Shown: positions 7,900-16,596 of the stretch, one piece after another
How positions within the stretch are numbered: position 1 is the stretch's first letter
How the letters are laid out: each line of letters opens with the position of its first letter
From: Streptomyces sp. NBC_00224
GTDB taxonomy: Bacteria > Actinomycetota > Actinomycetes > Streptomycetales > Streptomycetaceae
Assembly (NCBI RefSeq): GCF_041435195.1
Contig: NZ_CP108106.1
Location: forward strand, 2,790,001 to 2,854,000
Direction: 5' to 3'
DNA length: 64,000 bases
The notes under the pieces: generated by a model
What the model was told of the DNA's origin: nothing
The model's database searches: none
The model's input: only the letters and a program-made list of their open reading frames with translations
Position numbers and translations under genes: made by a program

Positions 7900-8621
7900 A
7901 AACAGCTGATGGCCCTCGCAGCGGAGGAGGTACGCGAGCGTGAGCAGTTCGTCCTCCTTGACGATCAACAGGTAGTGCGTCCCGGCGAGATGGGCACGGT
8001 GGCGGAGATCCAAGCAACCGCGACGGACAAGGGGCTCGCATGCCGGGTCGTACCGCTGGACAGTCAGTTCCGGTGCGATGGCAGTGATGCCTACGTCCGC
8101 TGGGTGGTGCGACTGCTCGGACTGGAACCGGAGGGCCTTTCCCCTGGGATCCCGACGGCCTGATGGAGTTGCTGGTCGCCGACGCTCCCGAGGAAATGGA
8201 GGCGTTCCTCGACGGCCGCCGCGAGCGAGGGAATTCGGCGAGGATGTCAGCCGGGTACAGCTGGCCATGGACCAAGGAAGTCCCACCCGGGCAGACGCTG
8301 CCGCCGGACGTCGTGATCGGACGGTGGGCTCGACCGTGGAACGTGTTCGGCGACCGCGCGGTTGCCGGAGCACCTTCGGCTGCGCTCTGGGTAACCGATC
8401 CCGCTGGATTCGGCTAGATCGGATGCGTTTGCAGCACACAGGGCTTCGAATGTGACTGGAGCGGCGTGATCACCGGACCCGAGCTCGTGTGGCGTGGTGA
8501 CCGCCGAGTCACCGACCGTACGGCGTCGCCTGTGGAGCCACGGCAGGCAGGTCCAGGCCATACGAAACAAGACTTGACGTCTTTTCTCATACGGCTCGGC
8601 CTGCAGGTTCCAGGTGAGTAA
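7900..8621 (+). pseudogene. Decayed C-terminal part of a DUF2075-type DNA/RNA helicase-like gene
   Basis: Two reading frames together reproduce the conserved C-terminal half of DUF2075 P-loop proteins. Frame 1 (about 7945-8130) has FVLLDDQQVVRPGEMGTVAEI and CRVVPLDSQFRCDGSDAY. Frame 2 (about 8130 on) has PDGLMELLVADAPEEMEAF, ARMSAGYSWPW, DVVIGRWARPWNVFGDRAV and SALWVTDPAGFG. A frameshift near 8130 joins them. At 8415-8417 a TAG replaces the expected Gln codon, and homology continues in frame (TQGFECDWSGVITGPELVW) to a TAA at 8619. The Walker A half is absent. The left edge is uncertain. Confidence 0.8.
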
Positions 8622-8681
8622 GCTGCACTTCAGGCTCTTGGGGAGAGCCTCAACATCCGTGAAAAAGAGGGCAGTTCGGCC

Positions 8682-10808
8682 ATGCCCGTGCAGCCCTCCC
8701 ATCCCGTGGGGGGATCTCGCGTGCACGAAATGGTCAAGGGTTCAAACGTCAGCCTGTCCTCGCTCAGCGAGCACGCCGACTCCGCCATGGTGAGCCTGAG
8801 TTGGAGCAGCCCCAGTGGTGAAGGCGATGCCGATGTCTCCGTACTCCTGATCGACGCCAGCGGGAAGGTCCGCAGCAACAGCGACTTCTACTTCTACAAC
8901 AACCCCACCGCGGCCGACGGCAGTGTGCAGCTCCTGGGATTGACTCCGACCGAGAACGGCAATGAGGATCGCATCCGGCTCGATCTCACCGCACTTCCCG
9001 CCGACGTAGACCGCGCCGTAATCGCAGCGAGCCGCCATCAGCGGGCCCATTTCGGCGAGTTGGAGAACATCCGGCTCACTCTCACAGATGGATCCGGCGA
9101 CGGCGTTCTGGGATTCTCCATCGCCGACGCGACCGTGGAGAGCGCCTTCGTCTTCGGCGAGATCTACCGGCGTAACGACGAGTGGAAGTTCCGGGCCGTC
9201 GGTCAGGGTTACGAAACCGGGCTGGCGGGGCTGGCCACCGACTACGGTATCGAGATCGACGAAGACGACGAGGCGGATGACGAGTCGGGCGGTATCACCG
9301 ACGCCCCTGAGCACGACGTACCGGGCGCCGAAGAGAACGGGGCCGCCGACCCCTCGGGCGGGGAAGAGTCAGGTCCAGTCGAGCTGGCGGTCGTTGCAGA
9401 GCCAACTGCCGCGCCCCTGCCCGTCCCGACGCCGCGTGAACCGGAGTCGACCGCCCCCGCCCCGCCGCGCCGAGTGCGTACGGCCAAGAAGAAGGTCATT
9501 CTCCCCCGAACGGCAAAAGTCTCCCTGGCCGAGAACGACAGCTGGCGGACCGCCCGTCTCTTCCCCGCCTCTTCGCTCAAGAGCGACCGGGAGCGTGAAG
9601 TGCGAGCGACATCCATCCTGTTGTCAGTGATGGCCCAGGTTCCCGAATTCGGGCGCCGGCTCACCGCCGCCTTCGGCGCGCCCGCCGGGCGCATGGAGAC
9701 CTTCACCGAGGTTTCGCTTCCCCACGGCGAGAACCCGAAGCGGCCGGACGGGATCCTTCGTGTCGAGCGTGCCGGAAAACTATGGACGGCTCTCGTAGAG
9801 ACAAAGACGAACGGCAACGCGCTCAAGCCCGAGCAGGTCCAGGACTACATGGACATCGCCGCCCGGCGCGGTTACGAGGCCGTCATCACGCTCTCCAACG
9901 ACGTGGCCCTCGAAGGAAGCCCGCTGGTCGATGTGAAGGTCGACGGGCGGCGCAAGCACAAAGTGACGCTGTGGCACCTCTCCTGGGCTGAGGTGACCCA
10001 GCAGGCGCAGATGCTGCTCCGCCACGAGGGCGTACGCCAGGAGTCGCACGCCTGGCTGCTGCAGGAACTTCTCCACTATCTCCAGCACGAGAACTCTGGC
10101 TGCCACGGCTTCCAGAACATGGGCTCGGCCTGGGTCCCGGTGCGCAACGGGATCGACGAAGAGACTTTGTGCCCCGGCGATCCTCGGACAGTGCAGGTCG
10201 TGGAGAGCTGGGAACGGCTGGTACGCCAAGTCTGTCTCCGGCTCGGCGGAGAACTCGGCACCAAGGTCGTGCCGGTTCAGCGCGCCAAGCGCGGGACCGA
10301 CCCGCAGTCGCGCCGCGTCGAGGTGGCGGACCGGTTCTGCGTGGACGGAAGACTGGACGCCGAGATCCGGATCGACGGCGTACCCGGCATTCTCGGCATC
10401 GGCGCTGATCTGCGCACGGGGAAGCTGCGGACGTCCATCGAGGTGCCCGCCCCTGAGCAGGGCTACCCGCTTTCATGGGTGAAGCGGCTCATGAAGCAGC
10501 TCAGCGAGGCACCGGCGGATCTGCATGTACAAACGCTGCTGGATGGCGCAGCCGTCGGCCCGCGCGGGACGTTGGAGAAGCTTCGGCCGGAGCCGGGCGA
10601 CCTCCTTCCGAAGGGACCGGAGCGCATCACCGGATTCCGGCTGTCGCTCTCCAAGAGCGTGGGTAATACGCGCGGCAACTCCGAGAACGGATTCATCCGC
10701 AGCGTGGACGCCGCGGTCGACCGCTTCCACACCACGGTGGTGGCCAAGCTGGAGCAGCGTGCCGTACGGCGCCCCAAGTCCGCCGCCGCTCCGGACGCCG
10801 CTGCCTGA
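8682..10808 (+). CDS. TerD-domain / PD-(D/E)XK nuclease-like fusion protein
   Basis: 708 aa. Residues ~17-190 form a TerD-type beta-sandwich: MVKGSNVSL start, DADVSVLLIDASGKVRSNSDF, RIRLDLTALPADVDR, VLGFSIADATVESAFVFGEIYRR, WKFRAVGQGY. A very acidic linker and a Pro-rich stretch (190-265) lead to a basic patch and a second globular part from ~285. That part has a restriction-fold pattern: a helix with Glu, RPDGIL (Asp356) and LVETKTNGN (Glu373, Lys375). The last ~250 residues are unassigned. Starts at 8682, 8721 (GTG behind GGGGGG) and 8730 are all possible. Tellurite/stress TerD proteins bind calcium; fusions to DNA-processing domains are known. Confidence 0.78.
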   Translation: MPVQPSHPVGGSRVHEMVKGSNVSLSSLSEHADSAMVSLSWSSPSGEGDADVSVLLIDASGKVRSNSDFYFYNNPTAADGSVQLLGLTPTENGNEDRIRLDLTALPADVDRAVIAASRHQRAHFGELENIRLTLTDGSGDGVLGFSIADATVESAFVFGEIYRRNDEWKFRAVGQGYETGLAGLATDYGIEIDEDDEADDESGGITDAPEHDVPGAEENGAADPSGGEESGPVELAVVAEPTAAPLPVPTPREPESTAPAPPRRVRTAKKKVILPRTAKVSLAENDSWRTARLFPASSLKSDREREVRATSILLSVMAQVPEFGRRLTAAFGAPAGRMETFTEVSLPHGENPKRPDGILRVERAGKLWTALVETKTNGNALKPEQVQDYMDIAARRGYEAVITLSNDVALEGSPLVDVKVDGRRKHKVTLWHLSWAEVTQQAQMLLRHEGVRQESHAWLLQELLHYLQHENSGCHGFQNMGSAWVPVRNGIDEETLCPGDPRTVQVVESWERLVRQVCLRLGGELGTKVVPVQRAKRGTDPQSRRVEVADRFCVDGRLDAEIRIDGVPGILGIGADLRTGKLRTSIEVPAPEQGYPLSWVKRLMKQLSEAPADLHVQTLLDGAAVGPRGTLEKLRPEPGDLLPKGPERITGFRLSLSKSVGNTRGNSENGFIRSVDAAVDRFHTTVVAKLEQRAVRRPKSAAAPDAAA

Positions 10809-10835
10809 TCCCCCCTCCCCTCCCCCGCCCGGCCC

Positions 10836-12071
10836 TCAGCGGTCCGACCAGGCCTTGAGTACCCCCACCGGATCCGGGCCCGGTATCCCCCGCGGCCACC
10901 AGTCCTCGCGCCCAGGGTCGGACTCGTACGCGTACCAGAGGCCGTCGCGGCCGTAGCGGAGTTGGGTGGTGGGGGTGGAGAGGTGGTTGCGCCAGGGGCG
11001 GAAGCCGGGGTGGCCTGCTGCTGTCAGGGCGGGGCGGGCGCGGTCGAAGGGGCCCGCCGGAGGGTCCCAGGGGGCTTCCAGGACGGCGAGCGCCGCGAGG
11101 CCGCCCTGGCGCCAGGCGGCCACCGCTCGGGCCAGATCGGTGGGGGTGCGGCCGGTGGCCCGGGAGAGGGCGGCGTACAGCGCCCTGGTCGTGGAGGTCA
11201 CGCCGGAGCCCGGGTGGGCCGCCGCCAGGCGGACCGCGTCCTGCCACGTCGACAGGGACGCGATCGGGTCCTCCCCGGTGGTCAGCAGGGCGTGCGCCCG
11301 GGCCGCCGCCTCGGTGGCCAGCAGATCGAGCGCGAGCGGGTCGGGGGCGCCCTGGAGCGTGGGGAAGGCCGGCGGATGGCCCGCGCGCGGCGGGGGCGGG
11401 AACGGGGGCGGCAGCTCGGGCCGCGAGGCGGCCCGGACGGCCTCGCGGGCGGCGACCGTGGGGAGTTCGGGCGCGGCGGTCTCCCGTTCCACCGCCATCC
11501 GGGCGGTGTTGCGGCGGGTGAGCGCGGCGAGCGTCTCCTGCTCGCCGCGGCCGCGCATCAGCAGGAGGACGAACGGGTCCTCGTCGAGCAGCCGGGCCGT
11601 CTGGTAGCAGAGCGCCGCGGCGTGCTTGCACGGGTAACCGTCGTCGGGGCAGGAGCAGTCGGGGACCAGGTCGCCGGAGGCGGGGAGCAGGTCCACCCGG
11701 TCGGCGAGGGTGTGCGGCAGGTCCTTGTCGAGCAGCGCCGCGATGTGGGAGGGGTCCTGGGCCGCCGTGTCCAGGAAGTCCTCCCACGCCTGGTCGGGCA
11801 GGGTGCGAAGGCGCAGTTCCGTGCGGTAGGGGCGGGGGCGGGAGCCGTGTACGTACGCGGTGATCCGGCCGGGCGTGACGGTGATGGCGTCGACATGGCC
11901 CGCCTCCGCGTACTTTCGACCGCGGGCCAGCCGGGCCGGGTCCAGGGCCAGGTCCTCCAGCGCCTCGACCCAGGCCCCACCCCACCACGTGCCGGTCCGC
12001 TCCGAACGGGCGCCCAGGGCCGGGAAGGTGCGGCGGCGGTCGTCGTACCGGGTGGTCGGGAGCGGACTCAT
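10836..12071 (-). CDS. SWIM zinc-finger protein
   Basis: 411 aa. The SWIM motif CSCPDDGYPCKH (CxC...CxH) lies near residue 140 and is preceded by the usual N-terminal half, with GRKYAEAGHVDAITVTPGRI and the ELRLRTLPDQAW segment. After it come helices (AALCYQTARLLDEDPFVLLLMRGR), a Pro-rich linker around 220-250, and a C-terminal all-helical region of unknown fold. SWIM fingers bind DNA or proteins and in bacteria pair with SNF2 ATPases. The SNF2 gene lies 76 bp upstream on the same strand, so the two probably share a transcript and a complex. Confidence 0.88.
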   Translation of the reverse strand: MSPLPTTRYDDRRRTFPALGARSERTGTWWGGAWVEALEDLALDPARLARGRKYAEAGHVDAITVTPGRITAYVHGSRPRPYRTELRLRTLPDQAWEDFLDTAAQDPSHIAALLDKDLPHTLADRVDLLPASGDLVPDCSCPDDGYPCKHAAALCYQTARLLDEDPFVLLLMRGRGEQETLAALTRRNTARMAVERETAAPELPTVAAREAVRAASRPELPPPFPPPPRAGHPPAFPTLQGAPDPLALDLLATEAAARAHALLTTGEDPIASLSTWQDAVRLAAAHPGSGVTSTTRALYAALSRATGRTPTDLARAVAAWRQGGLAALAVLEAPWDPPAGPFDRARPALTAAGHPGFRPWRNHLSTPTTQLRYGRDGLWYAYESDPGREDWWPRGIPGPDPVGVLKAWSDR

Positions 12072-12147
12072 ACGGGCCTCCTCTCGGGGGCGGAACGGGG
12101 GGCGGCAAGCCCTGTCGGGGGCGCGGGCGTGGGGAGCCGGTGGGCGT

Positions 12148-14976
12148 TCATGCTCCCCTCCGCAGGGAGATGAGGTCCGCGAGCTCGCGGTCGGTGAGTT
12201 CGGTCAGGGCGCTCTCGCCGGAGCCGAGGACCGCGTCGGCCAGGGCGCGCTTCGCCGCGAGCATCTCCGCGATGCGGTCCTCCACGGTGCCTTCCGCGAT
12301 CAGCCGGTGGACCTGCACCGGCTGGGTCTGGCCGATGCGGTACGCGCGGTCGGTGGCCTGCTCCTCCACGGCCGGGTTCCACCAGCGGTCGTAGTGGACG
12401 ACGTGGCCCGCCCGGGTGAGGTTGAGGCCGGTGCCGGCCGCCTTCAGGGAGAGCAGGAAGACGGGGACCTCGCCGGACTGGAACGCGTCCACCAGCCGGT
12501 CCCGCTCCGCCACCGGCGTTCCGCCGTGCAGGAGTTGGGAGGGGACTCCGCGCGCGGTGAGGTGCGCGGAGAGCAGCCGGGCCATCGACACGTACTGGGT
12601 GAAGACGAGGACCGAGCCGTCCTCCGCCAGGATCGTGTCGAGCAGTTCGTCGAGGAGGGTGAGCTTGCCGGAGCGGGCGTGCAGCCGGGGCGCGGTCTCC
12701 TTCAGATACTGCGCCGGATGGTTGCAGATCTGCTTCAGGGCCGTCAGCAGCTTCATGATCAGGGCGCGGCGGGCGATGCCCTCGGCGGCCTCGACCCCGG
12801 CCATGGCCTCCCGGACGACCGCCTCGTAGAGCGAGGCCTGTTCGCGGGTGAGCGGGACCGGGTGGTCGGTCTCCGTCTTGGGCGGCAGCTCGGGCACGAT
12901 GCCCGGGTCGGACTTCTTCCTCCGAAGGAGGAAGGGGCGGACCAGCCGGGCCAGGCGCTCGGCCGCCTGTGCGTCCTCACCGTTCTCCACGGCCCGCGCG
13001 TGCCGGGCGCGGAACGACTTGAGCGGACCGAGCAGCCCGGGCGTCGTCCAGTCGAGCAGGGCCCACAGCTCGGAGAGGTTGTTCTCGACCGGGGTGCCGG
13101 TGAGCGCGATCCGCGCGGGCGCGGGGACGGTGCGCAGGGCCTTCGCCGTCGCCGAGAACGGGTTCTTGACGTGCTGCGCCTCGTCCGCGACGACCATCCC
13201 CCAGGTGTGCGCGGCCAGTTGGGGGGCGCTGCCGCGCATCGTGCCGTACGTGGTGAGGACGAAGCCGCCCGCCATGTCCGCCAGGCTGCGGTCGCTGCCG
13301 TGGAAGCGCCGCACGGGAACGCCGGGCGCGAACCGGGCGATCTCGCGCTGCCAGTTGCCGAGCAGCGAGGCCGGGCAGACCACCAGCGTCGGCTCGGGGC
13401 GCGCGCGCCGCAGATGGAGGGCGATCACGGTGATCGTCTTGCCCAGACCCATGTCGTCCGCGAGGCAGCCACCGAGGCCGAGCGAGGTCATCAGGTCCAG
13501 CCAGGCGAGGCCGCGCAGCTGGTAGTCGCGCAGGGTGGCGTCCAGGCCCGGGGGCTGGACGCCACCCTGCGGGCCCTCGGTGAGGCGGTCGCGCAAAACG
13601 GCCAGCGCGCCGGCGGGGATCGCCTCGACCGTCTCGCCGTCGACCTCGGCGGTTCCGGTGAGCGCGACGGAGAGCGCGTCCACGGGGTCGAGCAGCCCCA
13701 GGTCCCGCTTCCTGGCCTTGCGTACGAGCTCGGGGTCGGCCACCACCCACTGGCCGCGCAGCCGCACGATCGGGCGGTGGGCCTCGGCCAGGGTGTCCAT
13801 CTCGGACTGGCTGAGCGGCTCGCCGCCGAGCGCCAGCTCCCAGTTGAAGGCGAGCAGTTCCCCGGCGTCGAAGAACGCCGTGCCGTCGGTCGCCGAGCCC
13901 GGCGCGGGCCGTACGACGGCGGTGGCGCTCAGGGTGCGGGCCAGCTCGCGCGGCCAGTGCACGGCGACCCCAGCCGCGTCCAGGCGGGTCGCAGCCGAGC
14001 CGAGCAGGTCATACAGCTCGCTCTCGGTGAGCGGCAGCACATCCGGCACCGACCGTTCGAGCAGCAGGCTCAGGGGCGGCCAGACCCGGGCGGCCCGGCG
14101 CAGCGCGAGCAGGGCGTCGATCCGCGCGCGCGGGCCGAACGCGTCGGACCGCTCGCCCGCCCACAGGCCCGCCGCGTCGATGACCAGGGTGGGGTCGGCG
14201 AGGCTGTGGACCTGGACGACCGCCGAGCCCGCGCGCCGCGCGTCCTCCTCGTCGTCGCTGTCGAACATCCCGTATCCGGACAGGTCCAGGCGCAGGGACA
14301 CCCGTACGCCCGCGTCCATGCCTGCCGCCGCCTCCGCCGCCCACACGCGCGCGCCGGGCAGGTGCTGGGGCGCGGCCGCCGCGAACGCCGGGCCGACGGC
14401 GTGGGCGGCGGCCGGGGTGCGCGGCAGGCTGTCCGCGACAGCGTCCAGGAAGGCCCGCACCAGCGCCTCGGGGTCGGGCAGCCGCAGCGGGCCACGGCCC
14501 GGCGCCGGGACTCCGTACGCCTCGTACGGCATGGCGGCGGCGATGGCCCGGAGCTGGGCGATGTCGTCGGCGTCCAGCGGGCCCGCCCGCCAGGCGTCGT
14601 GATCGGTCCCGGTCAGCCCGGGCAGCAGCCTGCCGCGCGCGACCAGGTGCAGGGCGTGCAGCGCGGCTGCGCCCCAGCAGGCGGCCGCGGGGTGCGCGGC
14701 GGGGTGGTGCCGGGCCCGGACCAGCAGGGGCAGGGCCTCGGTGACGGGCAGCAGGCGGGCCGCGACGGTGCGCCGCCCGGCGCCGCTGCCGTGGCGCCGC
14801 ACCACGGTCAGCTCGGTGACCTCGCCCGCGCCGGGATCGCCCTGGGGCAGCGGGCCGCCCGCCGGGTCCCAGAAGGCGACCTTGCCCTCGCGGGGCAGCC
14901 CTGCGGGCAGGAACACCGCGGCCGCGGACACGCCGGGCAGCGGCGCGAGCGCCGTCGTCCACTCGGACCGCGTCAT
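12148..14976 (-). CDS. SNF2/HepA-family DEAD-box helicase-like ATPase
   Basis: 942 aa. The N-terminal ~470 residues are a lineage-specific region. The SNF2 motor follows: LADDMGLGKTITVIALH (Walker A Lys513), VVCPASLLGNWQRE, FVLTTYGTMRG, VVADEAQHVKNPFS (DEAQ box), ALTGTPVENNLSELWALLD, then the helicase C lobe with VLVFTQYVSM, LLSLKAAGTGLNLTRAGHVVHYDRWWNPAVEEQATDRAYRIGQTQPV. It is expected to remodel protein-DNA or nucleic-acid complexes using ATP. The ATG at 14976 follows GGGGAGGTGA. A PafBC-type promoter lies 64 bp upstream, and the SWIM protein is the downstream partner. Confidence 0.93.
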   Translation of the reverse strand: MTRSEWTTALAPLPGVSAAAVFLPAGLPREGKVAFWDPAGGPLPQGDPGAGEVTELTVVRRHGSGAGRRTVAARLLPVTEALPLLVRARHHPAAHPAAACWGAAALHALHLVARGRLLPGLTGTDHDAWRAGPLDADDIAQLRAIAAAMPYEAYGVPAPGRGPLRLPDPEALVRAFLDAVADSLPRTPAAAHAVGPAFAAAAPQHLPGARVWAAEAAAGMDAGVRVSLRLDLSGYGMFDSDDEEDARRAGSAVVQVHSLADPTLVIDAAGLWAGERSDAFGPRARIDALLALRRAARVWPPLSLLLERSVPDVLPLTESELYDLLGSAATRLDAAGVAVHWPRELARTLSATAVVRPAPGSATDGTAFFDAGELLAFNWELALGGEPLSQSEMDTLAEAHRPIVRLRGQWVVADPELVRKARKRDLGLLDPVDALSVALTGTAEVDGETVEAIPAGALAVLRDRLTEGPQGGVQPPGLDATLRDYQLRGLAWLDLMTSLGLGGCLADDMGLGKTITVIALHLRRARPEPTLVVCPASLLGNWQREIARFAPGVPVRRFHGSDRSLADMAGGFVLTTYGTMRGSAPQLAAHTWGMVVADEAQHVKNPFSATAKALRTVPAPARIALTGTPVENNLSELWALLDWTTPGLLGPLKSFRARHARAVENGEDAQAAERLARLVRPFLLRRKKSDPGIVPELPPKTETDHPVPLTREQASLYEAVVREAMAGVEAAEGIARRALIMKLLTALKQICNHPAQYLKETAPRLHARSGKLTLLDELLDTILAEDGSVLVFTQYVSMARLLSAHLTARGVPSQLLHGGTPVAERDRLVDAFQSGEVPVFLLSLKAAGTGLNLTRAGHVVHYDRWWNPAVEEQATDRAYRIGQTQPVQVHRLIAEGTVEDRIAEMLAAKRALADAVLGSGESALTELTDRELADLISLRRGA

Positions 14977-15039
14977 GTCAGGTCACCTCCCCTCGTGCGT
15001 AGGGCCGTGGATCAGCACGCGATCCACGACTGCTCTACG

Positions 15040-15062
15040 ACCTTACGGGCGGGGTCTGACAA
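15040..15062 (-). promoter_or_regulatory. PafBC/RecA-NDp-type promoter of the SNF2 helicase gene
   Basis: On the minus strand: TTGTCAGAC (15062-15054), 8-bp spacer, TAAGGT (15045-15040). It fits TTGTCRGTG-N8-TAnnnT except for the last two bases of the first box. Transcription would start about 57 nt before the ATG at 14976, behind a strong ribosome-binding site. It lies in the gap between the esterase and helicase genes, so it separates them into different units. Confidence 0.68.
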
Positions 15063-15077
15063 TCGGGCACCACGGCC

Positions 15078-16589
15078 TCAGCGCACCCCCTCCCACAAGG
15101 CACGTTCCGCCGCCCGCGGGTCCCGGACCAGCTCGGTCGGGGCGTCCGGGGACGCGCCGAAGACCATCGTCGTACGGGTCTCCCGGTCGTAGACGTCCCA
15201 GCCCGGGTCGCCGGTCGCCGCGAAGGCCACCCAGGCGCCGTGCATCGCGTCCGCGAGGTCCTGCGGCGGGCGGTCGCCGAGCATCGGGGCGTACACGGGG
15301 TCGCGCAGGTTGTCGAAGACGAAGCCGAGCTCCGCGCTGTGACAGGCGCCCAGCAGACCGCCGTACTGGGGCGAGCGCCAGGCGAACTCGTACACGCGCG
15401 TGCCGGGCACGGACTCGGCGACGCGGAGGGCCGGGATCCGGTAGAACCAGTCGGTCGCGACGGCGTCGAAGAGCTCGCCCGGGTCCGCGCCGGGGCGGCT
15501 CTCGGCGTAGACGGGCAACGCCTTGTCGGGGTCGAGCCCGTAGGCCTCGGTCGTCGCGCGCAGCTTCCGCTCGCTCAGGAGGTGCAGCCGTTCGGTGGGG
15601 ACCAGGAAGAGGCGGTACTCCTCGCGGTTGCTGCCGACGAGCAGGTCCACCCCGCAGTCGGCAGCGGGCAGCGGCAGCGCGTCCAGGACCGGTTCGAAGG
15701 GCATCATGTTGAGCATCGCCTCACCCCACAGCGCCGGGTCCGGGCGGGCGCCCATCTCGGCCCGCAGCCCGGCCTGGGCGGGCAGCAGGTCCCCGAAGGC
15801 GACACGGGCGAACGCGTCGGTCAGCTCGGTCCCCGTGGCCTCGATGCCCAGCCCGGCCGCGAGGTGCGCGGTGATCAGGTCGGCCGTGGCGGGCCGCAGG
15901 AAGTGGTGGGCGGCGCCGCTCTGCAGGACCGCCCGGCGGAACAGCCCACGCGCGCGTGGCTGCGCGAGCAGGACGCCGATGCTCATCCCGCCCGCCGACT
16001 CGCCGAACACGGTCACTTGGTCCGGGTCGCCGCCGAAGCCCTCGATGTTGTCGCGCACCCACTCCAGGGCGGCGATCTGGTCGAGCAGCCCGCGGTTGTC
16101 CGGCCTGCCCGGCAGCCGCAGGAAACCGTCCGTACCGAGGCGGTAGTTGACGTTCACGCAGACGACGCCGTCGCGCGCGAAGGCGGTGCCGTCGTACGCC
16201 GGACCCACCCCCGAGCCGTTGGAGAACGCCCCGCCGTGCAGCCAGACCATCACCGGCAGGCCGCCGCCCGATCCGGGGTGCGGGGTCCACACGCTGAGGT
16301 TGAGGCAGTCCTCGCCCTGCCCGCCGTCGGCGTCGGGGATCAGGGCGTCCATGGGCGGGGCGTACGGGGCCCGGGGCGCCGACGGGCCGTGCGTGAAGGC
16401 GTCCCGTACGCCTTCCCAGGAGGCCGCCGGGGCCGGCTCACGGAACCGCAGCGGGCCGAACGGCGGTGCCGCGTACGGGATGCCGAGGAAGGACGTCACC
16501 GCGTCGCTCCCGGTCCGGCCGCGCACCGCGCCCTGCCGGGTCGTGCACACACGCGTCACGGTCGGTTCCACCCGCTTGATCGGTTCCAT
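15078..16589 (-). CDS. Type-B carboxylesterase
   Basis: 503 aa, full length for the carboxylesterase/para-nitrobenzyl esterase family. Visible are the FLGIPYAAPPFGPLRF N-terminal block, EDCLNLSVWTP, the oxyanion-hole MVWLHGGAF, and the nucleophile elbow FGESAGGMS with Ser198. The late GACHSAELGFVF block supplies the catalytic His. No signal peptide is seen, so it is probably cytoplasmic. It starts 7 bp after the upstream alpha/beta hydrolase and is the third of three consecutive hydrolase genes on this strand. The natural ester substrate cannot be told from the sequence. Confidence 0.92.
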   Translation of the reverse strand: MEPIKRVEPTVTRVCTTRQGAVRGRTGSDAVTSFLGIPYAAPPFGPLRFREPAPAASWEGVRDAFTHGPSAPRAPYAPPMDALIPDADGGQGEDCLNLSVWTPHPGSGGGLPVMVWLHGGAFSNGSGVGPAYDGTAFARDGVVCVNVNYRLGTDGFLRLPGRPDNRGLLDQIAALEWVRDNIEGFGGDPDQVTVFGESAGGMSIGVLLAQPRARGLFRRAVLQSGAAHHFLRPATADLITAHLAAGLGIEATGTELTDAFARVAFGDLLPAQAGLRAEMGARPDPALWGEAMLNMMPFEPVLDALPLPAADCGVDLLVGSNREEYRLFLVPTERLHLLSERKLRATTEAYGLDPDKALPVYAESRPGADPGELFDAVATDWFYRIPALRVAESVPGTRVYEFAWRSPQYGGLLGACHSAELGFVFDNLRDPVYAPMLGDRPPQDLADAMHGAWVAFAATGDPGWDVYDRETRTTMVFGASPDAPTELVRDPRAAERALWEGVR

Positions 16590-16596
16590 CTACGCC

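Noticed and set aside
8339..8348. LexA-box-like GAACGTGTTC
   Set aside because: The gap between half-sites is 2 bp, not 4, and it lies inside the pseudogene coding sequence.
11860..15192. A 1110-codon plus-strand frame opposite the SNF2 and SWIM genes
   Set aside because: Composition is typical of a high-GC shadow frame and it is fully antisense to recognised SNF2 and SWIM proteins.
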